Shown here in pieces: positions 1 to 6,526 of a stretch of DNA of 8,698 nt. The stretch's first letter is position 1, and every line of letters begins with the position of its first letter. Location of the stretch: positions 1 through 8,698 of the forward strand of contig JANXWN010000283.1 in assembly GCA_025351125.1 (NCBI GenBank). The letters are read 5' to 3'. The notes below the pieces were generated by a model, which made no database searches, had not been told where the DNA came from, and worked only from the letters and a program-made list of their open reading frames with translations. Source of the stretch: Caulobacteraceae bacterium. GTDB taxonomy: Bacteria > Pseudomonadota > Alphaproteobacteria > Caulobacterales > Caulobacteraceae. Both the position numbers and the translations under genes were made by a program.

Positions 1-144
1 CTGTGATCCAGATGCGGAAAAGGGCGATTTAACCGTGAACGCTTTAGGCGCCAGATTGCTCATGAAATCGGCATACTGAGGGGCGTCGATAGGATGCAGG
101 ATTCGCCCGATATTGCCCTGCGCCAAATTGAATCGGCCGGCCAC
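1..144 (-). CDS. DUF3291-like protein, N-terminal part only (runs off the left edge; possibly frameshifted)
   Basis: An open frame begins with GTG at 144, immediately after the purS stop codon, and stays open for 48 codons to the window edge. A GGAG-type ribosome site lies inside the end of purS, 9 nt before the GTG, which would suit translational coupling. Residues 5-29 (beginning FNLAQGNIGRI, then HPIDAPQYADFMSNLAP) resemble, from memory, the conserved N-terminus of DUF3291 proteins, which have no established function. After that the frame reads KAFTVKSP and then departs from the expected 'SPGFVWRL'-like block. A tryptophan-containing FRIWIT reading appears in another frame just past a four-base homopolymer at 18-21, so the gene may be frameshifted. 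purQ, the usual gene after purS, is not visible here. The family call is moderate; intact or broken cannot be decided from this fragment. Confidence 0.45.
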   Translation of the reverse strand, partial: MAGRFNLAQGNIGRILHPIDAPQYADFMSNLAPKAFTVKSPFSASGSQ

Positions 145-384
145 TCAGGCGATCTCCACCCGATAACTTTCGATGACCGGATTGGCGAGCAACTTGTCAC
201 ACATGGCCATCACTTCGGTTTCGGCGGCCGTCTTGTCCGAGGCGAGCAAATCAAAAGTGATTAGGCGACCGATTCGGACATCGTTTGCCCCACTCCAGCC
301 CAGACCATGCAGCGCGCTTTCCACCGCTTTGCCCTGCACATCCAACACGCCGGGCTTAAGAAATACATGAACCGTCGCCTGCAT
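145..384 (-). CDS. purS: Phosphoribosylformylglycinamidine synthase subunit PurS
   Basis: PurS is the small structural subunit that joins PurL and PurQ in the PurSQL complex, which converts FGAR to FGAM with glutamine-derived ammonia in the cytoplasm. The 79-residue product has the family's usual length and landmarks: FLKPGVLDVQGKAVE near residues 8-22, VRIGR at 36-40, and the diagnostic CDKLLANPVIESY at 62-74. The ATG at 384 is chosen because a GAGGG ribosome site lies just upstream, overlapping the purC stop region, and because any longer version would run back through purC in another frame. The gap to the purC stop is 8 nt, so the two genes are almost certainly one transcript. The partner genes purQ and purL are not in the window. 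Confidence 0.95.
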   Translation of the reverse strand: MQATVHVFLKPGVLDVQGKAVESALHGLGWSGANDVRIGRLITFDLLASDKTAAETEVMAMCDKLLANPVIESYRVEIA

Positions 385-392
385 CGCGCCCT

Positions 393-1148
393 CTATTGAA
401 TCCCGCCCTGGATCACCGTCGGCATTTCCTTCATCACGCCCAGGCGCCGAGCAACCTCGGTATAGCTTTCGATCACATTGCCCAGATCGCGGCGGAAACG
501 GTCCTTGTCCAGCTTTTCGTTGGTGGTGGAATCCCATAAGCGGCAACTGTCGGGGCTGATTTCGTCGGCCAAAATCACGCGCGAAAAATCGTTTTCCCAC
601 ACGCGGCCGTATTCGATTTTGAAATCAACCAGGGTGATGCCTACCGCCCCGAACAAACCGGTCAAAAAGTCGTTGACCCGCAGAGTTGTCGCCATCATGT
701 CGTCGATTTCTTGAGTGGCCGCCCAATTGAACGCGGTTATGTGCTCCTCGGCCACCATCGGGTCATGGAGTTTGTCGTCCTTCAGATAAAACTCGATGAT
801 CGAACGCGGAAGCGGCTGGCCCTCTTCCAGACCAAATCGCTTAGACAGCGAGCCGGCGGCGATGTTGCGACACACCACCTCCAACGGGATGATCTCGACC
901 TCTTTGATCAATTGTTCACGCAGATTTAGGCGACGGATAAAATGGTTTTGAACCCCAATGGTATTCAGTTTCGTCATAATATGTTCGCTGATGCGATTGT
1001 TAATGACGCCTTTGCCTTCGAGAATAGCCTTCTTCGTGCCGTCAAACGCGGTCGCGTCGTCTTTGAAGTATTGAATTAACGTGCCGGGTTCGGGTCCTTC
1101 GTAAAGAATCTTGGCCTTGCCCTCGTAAATTTTCTTGCGACGGGTCAT
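393..1148 (-). CDS. purC: Phosphoribosylaminoimidazole-succinocarboxamide synthase (SAICAR synthetase)
   Basis: PurC joins CAIR and aspartate using ATP to make SAICAR, the substrate of PurB. The 251-residue length is typical for the single-domain bacterial enzyme. Visible landmarks: the N-terminal [13 protein letters not shown] (6-18) of the ATP site, the signature [15 protein letters not shown] (87-101), the aspartate-binding-region signature [10 protein letters not shown] (173-182), and [13 protein letters not shown] (194-206). The ATG at 1148 has a GGAGAAAGG ribosome site about 11 nt upstream; an extension to 1373 would add 75 residues unlike any PurC and is rejected. purS follows after 8 nt. 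The leader carries a terminator-like hairpin (1188-1220), so expression may be attenuated. Confidence 0.97.
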   Translation of the reverse strand: MTRRKKIYEGKAKILYEGPEPGTLIQYFKDDATAFDGTKKAILEGKGVINNRISEHIMTKLNTIGVQNHFIRRLNLREQLIKEVEIIPLEVVCRNIAAGSLSKRFGLEEGQPLPRSIIEFYLKDDKLHDPMVAEEHITAFNWAATQEIDDMMATTLRVNDFLTGLFGAVGITLVDFKIEYGRVWENDFSRVILADEISPDSCRLWDSTTNEKLDKDRFRRDLGNVIESYTEVARRLGVMKEMPTVIQGGIQ

Positions 1149-1187
1149 GCTAAATAGCCTTTCTCCGGTCGGGCGCGGGAGCAAATG

Positions 1188-1220
1188 AAAAACGCGCGCG
1201 AACAGTTCGGCCGCGCGCGT
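1188..1220 (-). terminator. Intrinsic-terminator-like hairpin in the purC leader (candidate attenuator)
   Basis: Read on the minus strand, a perfect 9-bp stem (1212-1220 pairing with 1192-1200, alternating CG with a closing A-T) with an 11-nt loop is followed directly by five T residues (1192-1188). It ends 39 nt before the purC start codon. No minus-strand gene lies upstream to be terminated, since the neighbour is the divergent Kir gene. That makes an attenuator in the purC leader the more natural reading. A further CGCGCGC stretch at 1284-1290 could pair with the same stem arm, but such alternating sequence pairs easily, so this is only suggestive. Confidence 0.45.
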
Positions 1221-1229
1221 GGGGTATGA

Positions 1230-1261
1230 ATCAGCCGCGTTTGACGTCCCTTCGGGCTGAT
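1230..1261. repeat. Inverted repeat ATCAGCC-N18-GGCTGAT between purC and the Kir gene
   Basis: A perfect 7-bp inverted repeat (1230-1236 and 1255-1261) is separated by 18 nt in the divergent intergenic region. On the purC side it would form a second stem-loop just upstream of the terminator-like hairpin. As DNA it could instead be an operator. Function is unknown and a chance origin is possible. Confidence 0.35.
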
Positions 1262-1299
1262 CGGACACTAGCTGAAAGGCCAACCGCGCGCAAACGAGA

Positions 1300-1328
1300 C
1301 TGGCGTCAACCGCCCTTATTTCTAAAAT
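1300..1328 (+). promoter_or_regulatory. Candidate promoter of the Kir channel gene
   Basis: A near-consensus -10 box TAAAAT lies at 1323-1328. The hexamer 17 nt before it, CTGGCG at 1300-1305, is only a weak -35 match. Initiation would fall near 1335, leaving a leader of about 20 nt that contains the AGAGGAGG ribosome site. An alternative -35-like TTGACG lies at 1241-1246 with GACACT 17 nt further on. Confidence 0.3.
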
Positions 1329-1344
1329 GCCCACCCTGGGCGAA

Positions 1345-1352
1345 AGAGGAGG
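1345..1352 (+). promoter_or_regulatory. Ribosome binding site AGAGGAGG that sets the Kir start
   Basis: A strong purine-rich Shine-Dalgarno sequence sits just before the ATG at 1355, with 2 to 5 nt of spacing depending on register. This favours that ATG over the in-frame ATG at 1226. Confidence 0.7.
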
Positions 1353-1354
1353 CC

Positions 1355-2251
1355 ATGAGCGTGACCGACCCAAGCGACCTTAGGCCTGTGGCGCCCCCGC
1401 CTTTCGCGCGCATGGGCAGCGTCAGGCCCAACTCGGTCGGTCTGGCGCGTGACGGCTGGCGCGACGCCTACCATATTCTCCTGACGCTTCCGGTCTCCGC
1501 CTTTCTGGGCGTCCTGGCGGCGACCTATCTGTGCGTCAACGCGCTGTTCGCCACCCTCTATTTGCTCGACCCGGGCGGTGTGATTAACGCCCGCCCGGGC
1601 AGTTTTGTCGACGCCTTCTTCTTCTCGGTTCAAACGCTTGGCGGGCTCGGCTACGGTGTGATGTCGCCCAAAAGTCTCTATGCCAATTTGGTGTCGACCA
1701 GCGAAGTTTTCTTGGGTTTGCTTAATTTGGGCATTGCGACCGGTCTATTGTTCGCCCGCATCTCTAAGCCCACGGCGCGTATCATGTTTTCCAACCGCGC
1801 CGTCGTTTCGCCGTTGAACGGAGAACCGACTTTGATGTTCCGCGCCGCCAATCGACGCCGCAATTTGGTCATCGAGGCGGAAGTGAGCGTTACGCTGATC
1901 GAAAACGTCACCACTCGCGAAGGGAGCGTTTTGCGGCGCTTTCAAGAACTCAACGTCGTCCGGTCGCGCACGCCATTATTCTTTATGACCTGGCAGGTCA
2001 TGCATGTAATCGACGAAGTCAGTCCGTTGTGGGGCGAGACAACAAAGAGCCTGTTTGACAAACAGGCGGAAATTTTGGTGGTGATAAAGGGGATGGACGA
2101 AACCTTCGCCTCCACCATCCACGCCCGAACCTCCTACATGCCCGACGAAATCGTCTGGGGCGGGCGATTGGCCGACATTTTCACCACCGACCCCGCCGGC
2201 GTCAGGCACATCGATTTTCGCAAATTTCACGACGTCGAGGCGGCACGGTGA
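1355..2251 (+). CDS. Inward-rectifier potassium channel, KirBac family, with atypical selectivity filter
   Basis: This is a predicted inner-membrane tetrameric K+ channel of 298 residues. In order: a short N-terminal tail, an amphipathic slide helix near 33-45 ([11 protein letters not shown]), TM1 about 46-70, a pore helix about 84-94 ([11 protein letters not shown]), the filter, TM2 about 109-136 ending [16 protein letters not shown], and a cytoplasmic immunoglobulin-like IRK domain from about 145 to the end. That domain shows family motifs such as [19 protein letters not shown] (211-229) and [15 protein letters not shown] (257-271). The filter reads G97-L98-G99-Y100-G101-V102 where KirBac proteins normally have T-(V/I)-G-Y-G, so the threonine is replaced by glycine; the codons read cleanly. 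It is transcribed divergently from purC, and the zeta gene follows after 81 nt. The family call is firm; ion selectivity is open. Confidence 0.92.
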   Translation: MSVTDPSDLRPVAPPPFARMGSVRPNSVGLARDGWRDAYHILLTLPVSAFLGVLAATYLCVNALFATLYLLDPGGVINARPGSFVDAFFFSVQTLGGLGYGVMSPKSLYANLVSTSEVFLGLLNLGIATGLLFARISKPTARIMFSNRAVVSPLNGEPTLMFRAANRRRNLVIEAEVSVTLIENVTTREGSVLRRFQELNVVRSRTPLFFMTWQVMHVIDEVSPLWGETTKSLFDKQAEILVVIKGMDETFASTIHARTSYMPDEIVWGGRLADIFTTDPAGVRHIDFRKFHDVEAAR

Positions 2252-2274
2252 CGTGACAATTCGGCTTGAGCCCG

Positions 2275-2302
2275 ATTGCCGTGGGCGTCGCGCGTGTATA
2301 TT
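2275..2302 (+). promoter_or_regulatory. Candidate promoter of the zeta-subunit gene
   Basis: TTGCCG (2275-2280) and TATATT (2297-2302) match the -35 and -10 consensus at 4/6 and 5/6 with a 16-nt spacer. They lie about 30 nt before the ATG at 2333. This suggests the zeta gene has its own promoter and does not depend on read-through from the Kir gene. Confidence 0.45.
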
Positions 2303-2332
2303 TAGGCCTCCAGTCGGACGTCTCGGGGTTGC

Positions 2333-2650
2333 ATGACTATTCTAAATGATCGTGAAAAAGGTTTTGAGAGCAAGTATGCTCTTGAGGAGGCCCAGGAATT
2401 TCGCGCAATCTCGCGGCGCAACCGTATGTTTGGCGAATGGGCGGCCGATCGAATGGGTTTGGAAAACACCCACGACTACGCCGAAGCCATTGTTAAATAT
2501 CATTTTGAACAGCCCGGAGACGAAGACGTCTTACGTAAAGTCGGCCAAGACTTGTCCGGCGCCGGTTTAACGGTGCGCGACGTGGAGTTACGCGCCAAAA
2601 TGGACGAGTTTCTCGCCATCGCGCGGGGCGAGATTCAAGCGCAAGGCTAG
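2333..2650 (+). CDS. F1-ATPase inhibitor zeta subunit (DUF1476 family)
   Basis: In alphaproteobacteria (described in Paracoccus denitrificans) this small protein blocks rotation and ATP hydrolysis by F1Fo-ATP synthase, inserting its N-terminal segment into the catalytic interface. The 105-residue product matches the usual length and opens with the family block LNDREKGFESKYALEEAQEF (4-23), followed by RRNRMFGEWAADRMG (28-42). The rest is helical and acidic, with VGQDLSGAGLTVRD at 70-83. It has no signal peptide and no membrane segment, so it is cytoplasmic. The ATG at 2333 is preceded by a weak GGGG ribosome site. From memory, DUF1476 genes often sit beside purB and purC in this class, which supports the call; the link is positional, not metabolic. 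It converges on purB with a 48-nt gap. Confidence 0.93.
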   Translation: MTILNDREKGFESKYALEEAQEFRAISRRNRMFGEWAADRMGLENTHDYAEAIVKYHFEQPGDEDVLRKVGQDLSGAGLTVRDVELRAKMDEFLAIARGEIQAQG

Positions 2651-2698
2651 GGCCGCTCGGCGTCCGCCGATGGAGCCTCTGGTTTCCCGCCGCCTTTT

Positions 2699-4009
2699 TT
2701 ACATGCCGTCCCCGAAAACCCGGGCAAAGATCGTGTCAACGTGCGCGAAATGCCAAGCCGGATCGAAAGCCTCGGCGAGCTGGGCGTCGCTCAGACACGG
2801 GCGGACATCGGGATCGGCTTTTAAGAGATCGATAAACGCGCCCGAGCCCCGCCACACCTCCATCGCGTTACGCTGTACGGCCAAATAAGCGGCCTCGCGC
2901 GCCATGCCCGCTTGGGTCAGAGCCAACAACACCCGTTGCGAGTGCACCAGCCCGCCCAACTTATCGAGATTTCGGGCCATGGCATCCGGATAAACCACAA
3001 GCCGTTCCATCAGGTCGGCCAAACGGCGCAACGCGAAATCGAGATGCACGGTCGTATCGGGGGCAATCGCCCGCTCCACCGAAGAGTGGCTGATATCACG
3101 CTCGTGCCACAAAGCGACGTTTTCCAGCGCCGGGGTCACCGCCATGCGCACCAAGCGGGCGAGGCCAGTCAGGTTTTCGCTCAGGATCGGATTGCGTTTG
3201 TGCGGCATGGCCGACGAACCCTTTTGACCGACGGTGAACGGCTCTTCGACTTCCAGCACTTCGGTGCGCTGCAAGTGCCGGATTTCCACCGCCAGCCGCT
3301 CGATGGATGAGGCGACCACGGCCAGGGAGGAGAAATAGGCGGCGTGACGATCGCGTGGAATCACCTGCGACGATATGGGTTCGATCCGCAGCCCGAGTTT
3401 ATCCGCGACGTAGGCCTCGACCCTCGGATCGACGCTGGAAAAGGTTCCGACGGGACCGGAAATCGCGCACGTCGCGATCTCGAATCGCGCCATGGCCAAC
3501 CGCTCGCGGGCGCGAGCGAATTCCGCATAATAACCGGCCAGCTTAAGGCCGAAGGTTGTCGGTTCAGCGTGGATACCGTGGCTACGCCCGACGCAGGGCG
3601 TGAAACGGTGCTCCATCGCCCGACGTTTGATCGCGGTCAGGAGCAGTTCTACGTCTTCCAGCAACAGGTCCGTGGCGCGTGAAAGCTGCACCGCCAACGT
3701 CGTGTCATTGACGTCCGACGACGTCATGCCTTGATGTAAAAACCGCGCGTCGGGTCCGACGATTTCGGTGACGTGGGTCAAGAAGGCGATGACGTCGTGC
3801 TTGGTTTCGCGCTCGATCTCGTCGATGCGATCGACGTCGAAAACCGCCTCCCCGCCCTTGGCCCAGATGGTTTTGGCAGCGGCGGTGGGGATCACGCCTA
3901 GCCGCGCCATCGCGTCGGCGGCGTGGGCCTCGATTTCGAACATAATGCGAAAACGGCTTTGCGGTGACCAAATCGAAGCCGCTTCGGGACGAGAATAGCG
4001 AGGGATCAT
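2699..4009 (-). CDS. purB: Adenylosuccinate lyase
   Basis: PurB is a cytoplasmic homotetramer of the fumarase/aspartase superfamily. It removes fumarate from SAICAR (giving AICAR) and from adenylosuccinate (giving AMP). The 436-residue length is normal. Landmarks: MIPRYSRPEAASIWS at the N-terminus, TKHDVIAF with catalytic-region H71, GMTSSDVNDT (94-103), GRSHGIHAEPTTFG with the general-acid histidine (141-154), and the superfamily signature GSSAMPHKRNP (264-274) holding the catalytic serine loop. HERDISHSSVER (302-313) follows. The ATG at 4009 begins the conserved N-terminal motif and has AAAGG upstream. The MFS gene ends 64 nt upstream on the same strand, so read-through is possible; an imperfect hairpin (4022-4062) lies in that gap. 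Confidence 0.97.
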   Translation of the reverse strand: MIPRYSRPEAASIWSPQSRFRIMFEIEAHAADAMARLGVIPTAAAKTIWAKGGEAVFDVDRIDEIERETKHDVIAFLTHVTEIVGPDARFLHQGMTSSDVNDTTLAVQLSRATDLLLEDVELLLTAIKRRAMEHRFTPCVGRSHGIHAEPTTFGLKLAGYYAEFARARERLAMARFEIATCAISGPVGTFSSVDPRVEAYVADKLGLRIEPISSQVIPRDRHAAYFSSLAVVASSIERLAVEIRHLQRTEVLEVEEPFTVGQKGSSAMPHKRNPILSENLTGLARLVRMAVTPALENVALWHERDISHSSVERAIAPDTTVHLDFALRRLADLMERLVVYPDAMARNLDKLGGLVHSQRVLLALTQAGMAREAAYLAVQRNAMEVWRGSGAFIDLLKADPDVRPCLSDAQLAEAFDPAWHFAHVDTIFARVFGDGM

Positions 4010-4021
4010 GCGCGGCCTTTA

Positions 4022-4062
4022 GCGGGTTCGCCGATGTTGCGAAAGACCCCGTCGCGACCCGC
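4022..4062 (-). repeat. Imperfect inverted repeat just upstream of the purB ribosome site
   Basis: GCGGGT (4022-4027) pairs with ACCCGC (4057-4062), extended by three more pairs past a one-base bulge, around a 22-nt loop. No U-run follows on the minus strand, so it is not a classic terminator. It lies only a few bases from the AAAGG ribosome site of purB. It may weakly insulate purB from the MFS gene or may be chance in GC-rich DNA. Confidence 0.25.
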
Positions 4063-4073
4063 GCCCGGCGCCT

Positions 4074-5582
4074 TCACGCCTCGCGGAGTTTGCGCGCGGC
4101 GGCGGCGGCGTTGAGAACCTTGGCCAGGCCGAACGACGCCAAGAGGTAATGCAGCGCGCCCCAGGCGTAAAAGGCTGTCGTCACCAGCATGCCTTGGCGC
4201 GTGGCGATGATCAGGGTCGATTTGCACTGCGCCGCGAGGGCCGCCGTCGCGCCGTGCGCCGCCGCGCCGCCGGGGCAGGCGGATTTGAACCGCGTGGTCT
4301 CGGCGCCCGCGCCCGACGCCAACCGACCCAAGGCGTGAAGCACCGACGGGTCGCCGGGATGGGTGAAGCCGGCCTGCGCGAAGGTGTCGATGATCCAGCC
4401 GGTGAATAGGGGCCCGCCGCCCAGGGCGATAATATTCAGGAAGAGAAACAACACCGCCGCCGCCGTCGCGCGCTGCCGGGTCTCGACCACGTTTTGCACC
4501 ACGCCAAAGGTCGGGGCGAGATACATATAGTGGAAAAACCCCGGGATCAGCAGGGTCACAAACGCCGCTTTCCACGTCGGTTGACTGTAGGCCAGCATAT
4601 ACAGCGGCGTGGCGATGATGAGACCAATGGCGGGAACCAAGGCATACCAAGCGCCGCCGCGCCGGCCCACCCAATCGGTCATGAACCCGCCGACCACCGT
4701 GCCGGCGCCGTTCGACACGCCCGCCACCACGCCGATTATCAAACCCACCGTTGCGTAATCGAGACTGTAGGCGCGAATGAAATAAGGCGGCGCGAAAAAC
4801 CCGGCGCCGTAGCCGGCGAACGATGTGATGGTGATCCCCAGCACCATGTTGAGCACCGGCCAGGAGCCGAACAAGACCTTGGCGACTGCCCACAGTTCGG
4901 CGGCTTCCGTAGCCAACCAATGGCGCGAGACCGCGATCGGCGCGGTTTTTTCGATGGGATCGGAATAACCGCGCGGCGGTTCTTTGATAAAGGCTTTGAC
5001 CATGAGGGCGATGATCAAGCCCGGCGCGCCCACGGCCATGAAGGCCACGCGCCAGCCGTATGTCTTGGCCAGCCAGCCGCCGAGCGCGGCTCCGAACATG
5101 CTGCCCAAGGGTATCCCCAAAGCGTAGATCGACAAGGCCGACGCTCGCCGTTTGGGTTCGTAATAGTCGCTGATCAGCGAGTGCGCCGGCGGCGTGCAGC
5201 CTGCCTCACCGACGCCGACGCCGACCCGTAGCGCCAACAGCTGGAGAAAGTTGCCGGCAAAACCGCACGCGACGGTAAAGCCCGACCATACGATCAAAGA
5301 CCAGGAAATGATCGACACCCGGTTCCAGCGTTCCGCCAGGCGGGCGATCGGTATTCCCATGACGCAATACAGCACGGCGAAACTCAAGCCGCCCAGCAGC
5401 CCCAATTGTCCGTCGCTCAAATGCAGATCGACCTTAATCGCTTGGCCGATGGTGGCGACGATGGTGCGATCGATGAAATTGAAGGTATAGGCCGCCAGCA
5501 GCAAGCCCAGCACAACGCCCTTATAGCGATTGGAAAACAATGGCTTGCCTGACGTCGCCGCGGTCTCTTGCGCATGTGCCAT
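4074..5582 (-). CDS. Major facilitator superfamily transporter, Spinster-like
   Basis: This is a predicted 12-helix inner-membrane secondary transporter of 502 residues; the substrate cannot be told from sequence. The first helix contains the family's FNFIDRTIVA (34-43), with the acidic/basic pair D38-R39. The loop between helices 2 and 3 carries motif-A-like GIPIARLAERWNR (76-88), and helix 4 has RVGVGVGEAGCTPPAHSLISDYY (119-141), typical of Spinster-type bacterial members. The second half repeats motif A as MTDWVGRRGG (301-310). Between the last two helices is a long predicted periplasmic loop (about 402-458) with C436 and C453, possibly a disulfide. The ATG at 5582 has a GGGGAG ribosome site. 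The gene is divergent from the barrel gene and co-directional with purB, 64 nt downstream. No neighbour reveals its substrate. Confidence 0.88.
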   Translation of the reverse strand: MAHAQETAATSGKPLFSNRYKGVVLGLLLAAYTFNFIDRTIVATIGQAIKVDLHLSDGQLGLLGGLSFAVLYCVMGIPIARLAERWNRVSIISWSLIVWSGFTVACGFAGNFLQLLALRVGVGVGEAGCTPPAHSLISDYYEPKRRASALSIYALGIPLGSMFGAALGGWLAKTYGWRVAFMAVGAPGLIIALMVKAFIKEPPRGYSDPIEKTAPIAVSRHWLATEAAELWAVAKVLFGSWPVLNMVLGITITSFAGYGAGFFAPPYFIRAYSLDYATVGLIIGVVAGVSNGAGTVVGGFMTDWVGRRGGAWYALVPAIGLIIATPLYMLAYSQPTWKAAFVTLLIPGFFHYMYLAPTFGVVQNVVETRQRATAAAVLFLFLNIIALGGGPLFTGWIIDTFAQAGFTHPGDPSVLHALGRLASGAGAETTRFKSACPGGAAAHGATAALAAQCKSTLIIATRQGMLVTTAFYAWGALHYLLASFGLAKVLNAAAAARKLREA

Positions 5583-5705
5583 TGGCTGCTCCCCTATTTC
5601 AACCTCGTCGGTTTGCGCTAGTGTAACGACGCCATCGCGATTGGCGACCGGCGATTTGGTGAATCAGGGGAATTTATCATCAGCCCGGGGTATATCCGAA
5701 TCTTG

Positions 5706-6512
5706 ATGACCTGCGTCGGCGCTTCCATGGCTCTGATCGCCGGGTTGGCTAAGGCTGACGATGCGGTCGTGCTTCGCCCGCTCTGCACCGATCGCCCCAC
5801 CAAATCGACCGCGCCGTGCACGGTGGATGCAGGTCACATACAGATCGAGTCGGACCTGTTTAATGTTACCGTCGATCATTCTGGCGGCGGCGAAGTTAAG
5901 ACCTATCTCCTGACCAACCCGACGATCAAATATGGGATCGACGCCCGCCTCGACGCCGAGTTAAATATCGTTCCCTATGCCGTGGCGACATCGCGGGATC
6001 CGGCGACCGGCGAGACGCGCCGGATGAGCGGTGTTGGTGATCTGTTCCTCAAGCTAAAGTGGAATCTGCTCGGCAACGCGGGGGGAAGTTTCGGATTGGC
6101 GTTCAACCCCTATGTGAAACTCCCCACGGCCTCGGGCGGGATCGGCAACGGCGCGATCGAAACCGGCCTGATCGCGCCGATAACTATCAACCTACCCGCC
6201 AACTGGTCGGTGACCGTGGATCCGGAGGTCGATTTACTCAAAAACGCCGGCGACGGTGGGCGCCATGTCAATTTGGCTGGATTGATCAGCGTCAGCCGGG
6301 GCGTCTCCAAGGCTCTGACCTTTTCGGCCGAGGTATGGGCGGCCCGCAATTTTGAACCGGGGGGCGCGCAAACCCAGGTGTCCGCCGATCTTGGCGCGGC
6401 CTATATCCCGGTCAAGGCGCCCGATCTGCAGTTCGACGGCGGCGTAAATTTCGGCCTGAATCACGCGACGCCGGGCGCGCAGGCCTACGTCGGCGTCTCG
6501 CGGCGGTTTTGA
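5706..6512 (+). CDS. Outer-membrane beta-barrel protein (phenol MetA-degradation / transporter family)
   Basis: This is a secreted barrel protein of 268 residues, probably in the outer membrane. A hydrophobic stretch (GASMALIAGLAKA, 5-17) followed by DD fits a signal peptide. The mature start has LCTDRPTKSTAPCTVDAGHIQIE (26-48), typical of this family, with C27 and C38 placed for a disulfide. Alternating strands follow, with GVGDLFLKLKWNLLG (109-123) and FNPYVKLPTASGG (133-145). The chain ends in Phe (VSRRF), as barrel proteins often do for BAM recognition. The start is uncertain: TTG at 5703, ATG at 5706 and ATG at 5727 are all in frame, none has a well-placed ribosome site, and the signal peptide lacks the usual basic n-region. 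The frame stays open upstream to 5622. The GST gene follows after 14 nt. The cargo is unknown. Confidence 0.78.
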   Translation: MTCVGASMALIAGLAKADDAVVLRPLCTDRPTKSTAPCTVDAGHIQIESDLFNVTVDHSGGGEVKTYLLTNPTIKYGIDARLDAELNIVPYAVATSRDPATGETRRMSGVGDLFLKLKWNLLGNAGGSFGLAFNPYVKLPTASGGIGNGAIETGLIAPITINLPANWSVTVDPEVDLLKNAGDGGRHVNLAGLISVSRGVSKALTFSAEVWAARNFEPGGAQTQVSADLGAAYIPVKAPDLQFDGGVNFGLNHATPGAQAYVGVSRRF

Positions 6513-6526
6513 GAGCGAGCACTGAC

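Noticed and set aside
385..600. N-terminal extension of purS into purC
   Set aside because: The 72 added residues are an out-of-frame reading of purC; the ATG at 384 gives the standard 79-residue PurS.
1226..1354. N-terminal extension of the Kir channel to the ATG at 1226
   Set aside because: The 43 extra residues look unlike any Kir N-terminus, are rich in Arg/Pro, and a much better ribosome site precedes the ATG at 1355.
1149..1373. N-terminal extension of purC to 1373
   Set aside because: It would add 75 residues not found in PurC and would run over the leader hairpin; the ATG at 1148 has a good ribosome site and gives the normal length.
2651..2700. Bidirectional terminator between the zeta gene and purB
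   Set aside because: Short stems exist (for example 2657-2661 with 2666-2670) and there is a T-run at 2695-2700, but the stem and T-run are not adjacent and the best long-range pairing is only 5 bp with a 25-nt loop.
4006..4920. 304-codon open frame on the minus strand inside the MFS gene
   Set aside because: It is Arg/Gly-rich, without recognisable motifs, and overlaps the well-supported transporter frame; this is typical of GC-rich DNA.
5208..5226. Short GCCGAC tandem repeat
   Set aside because: It encodes the conserved VGVGVGEA motif of the transporter and is explained by coding constraint.
4494..5231. 245-codon open frame on the plus strand, antisense to the MFS gene
   Set aside because: His/Arg/Gly-rich shadow composition with no family resemblance; the opposite strand encodes clear transmembrane motifs.
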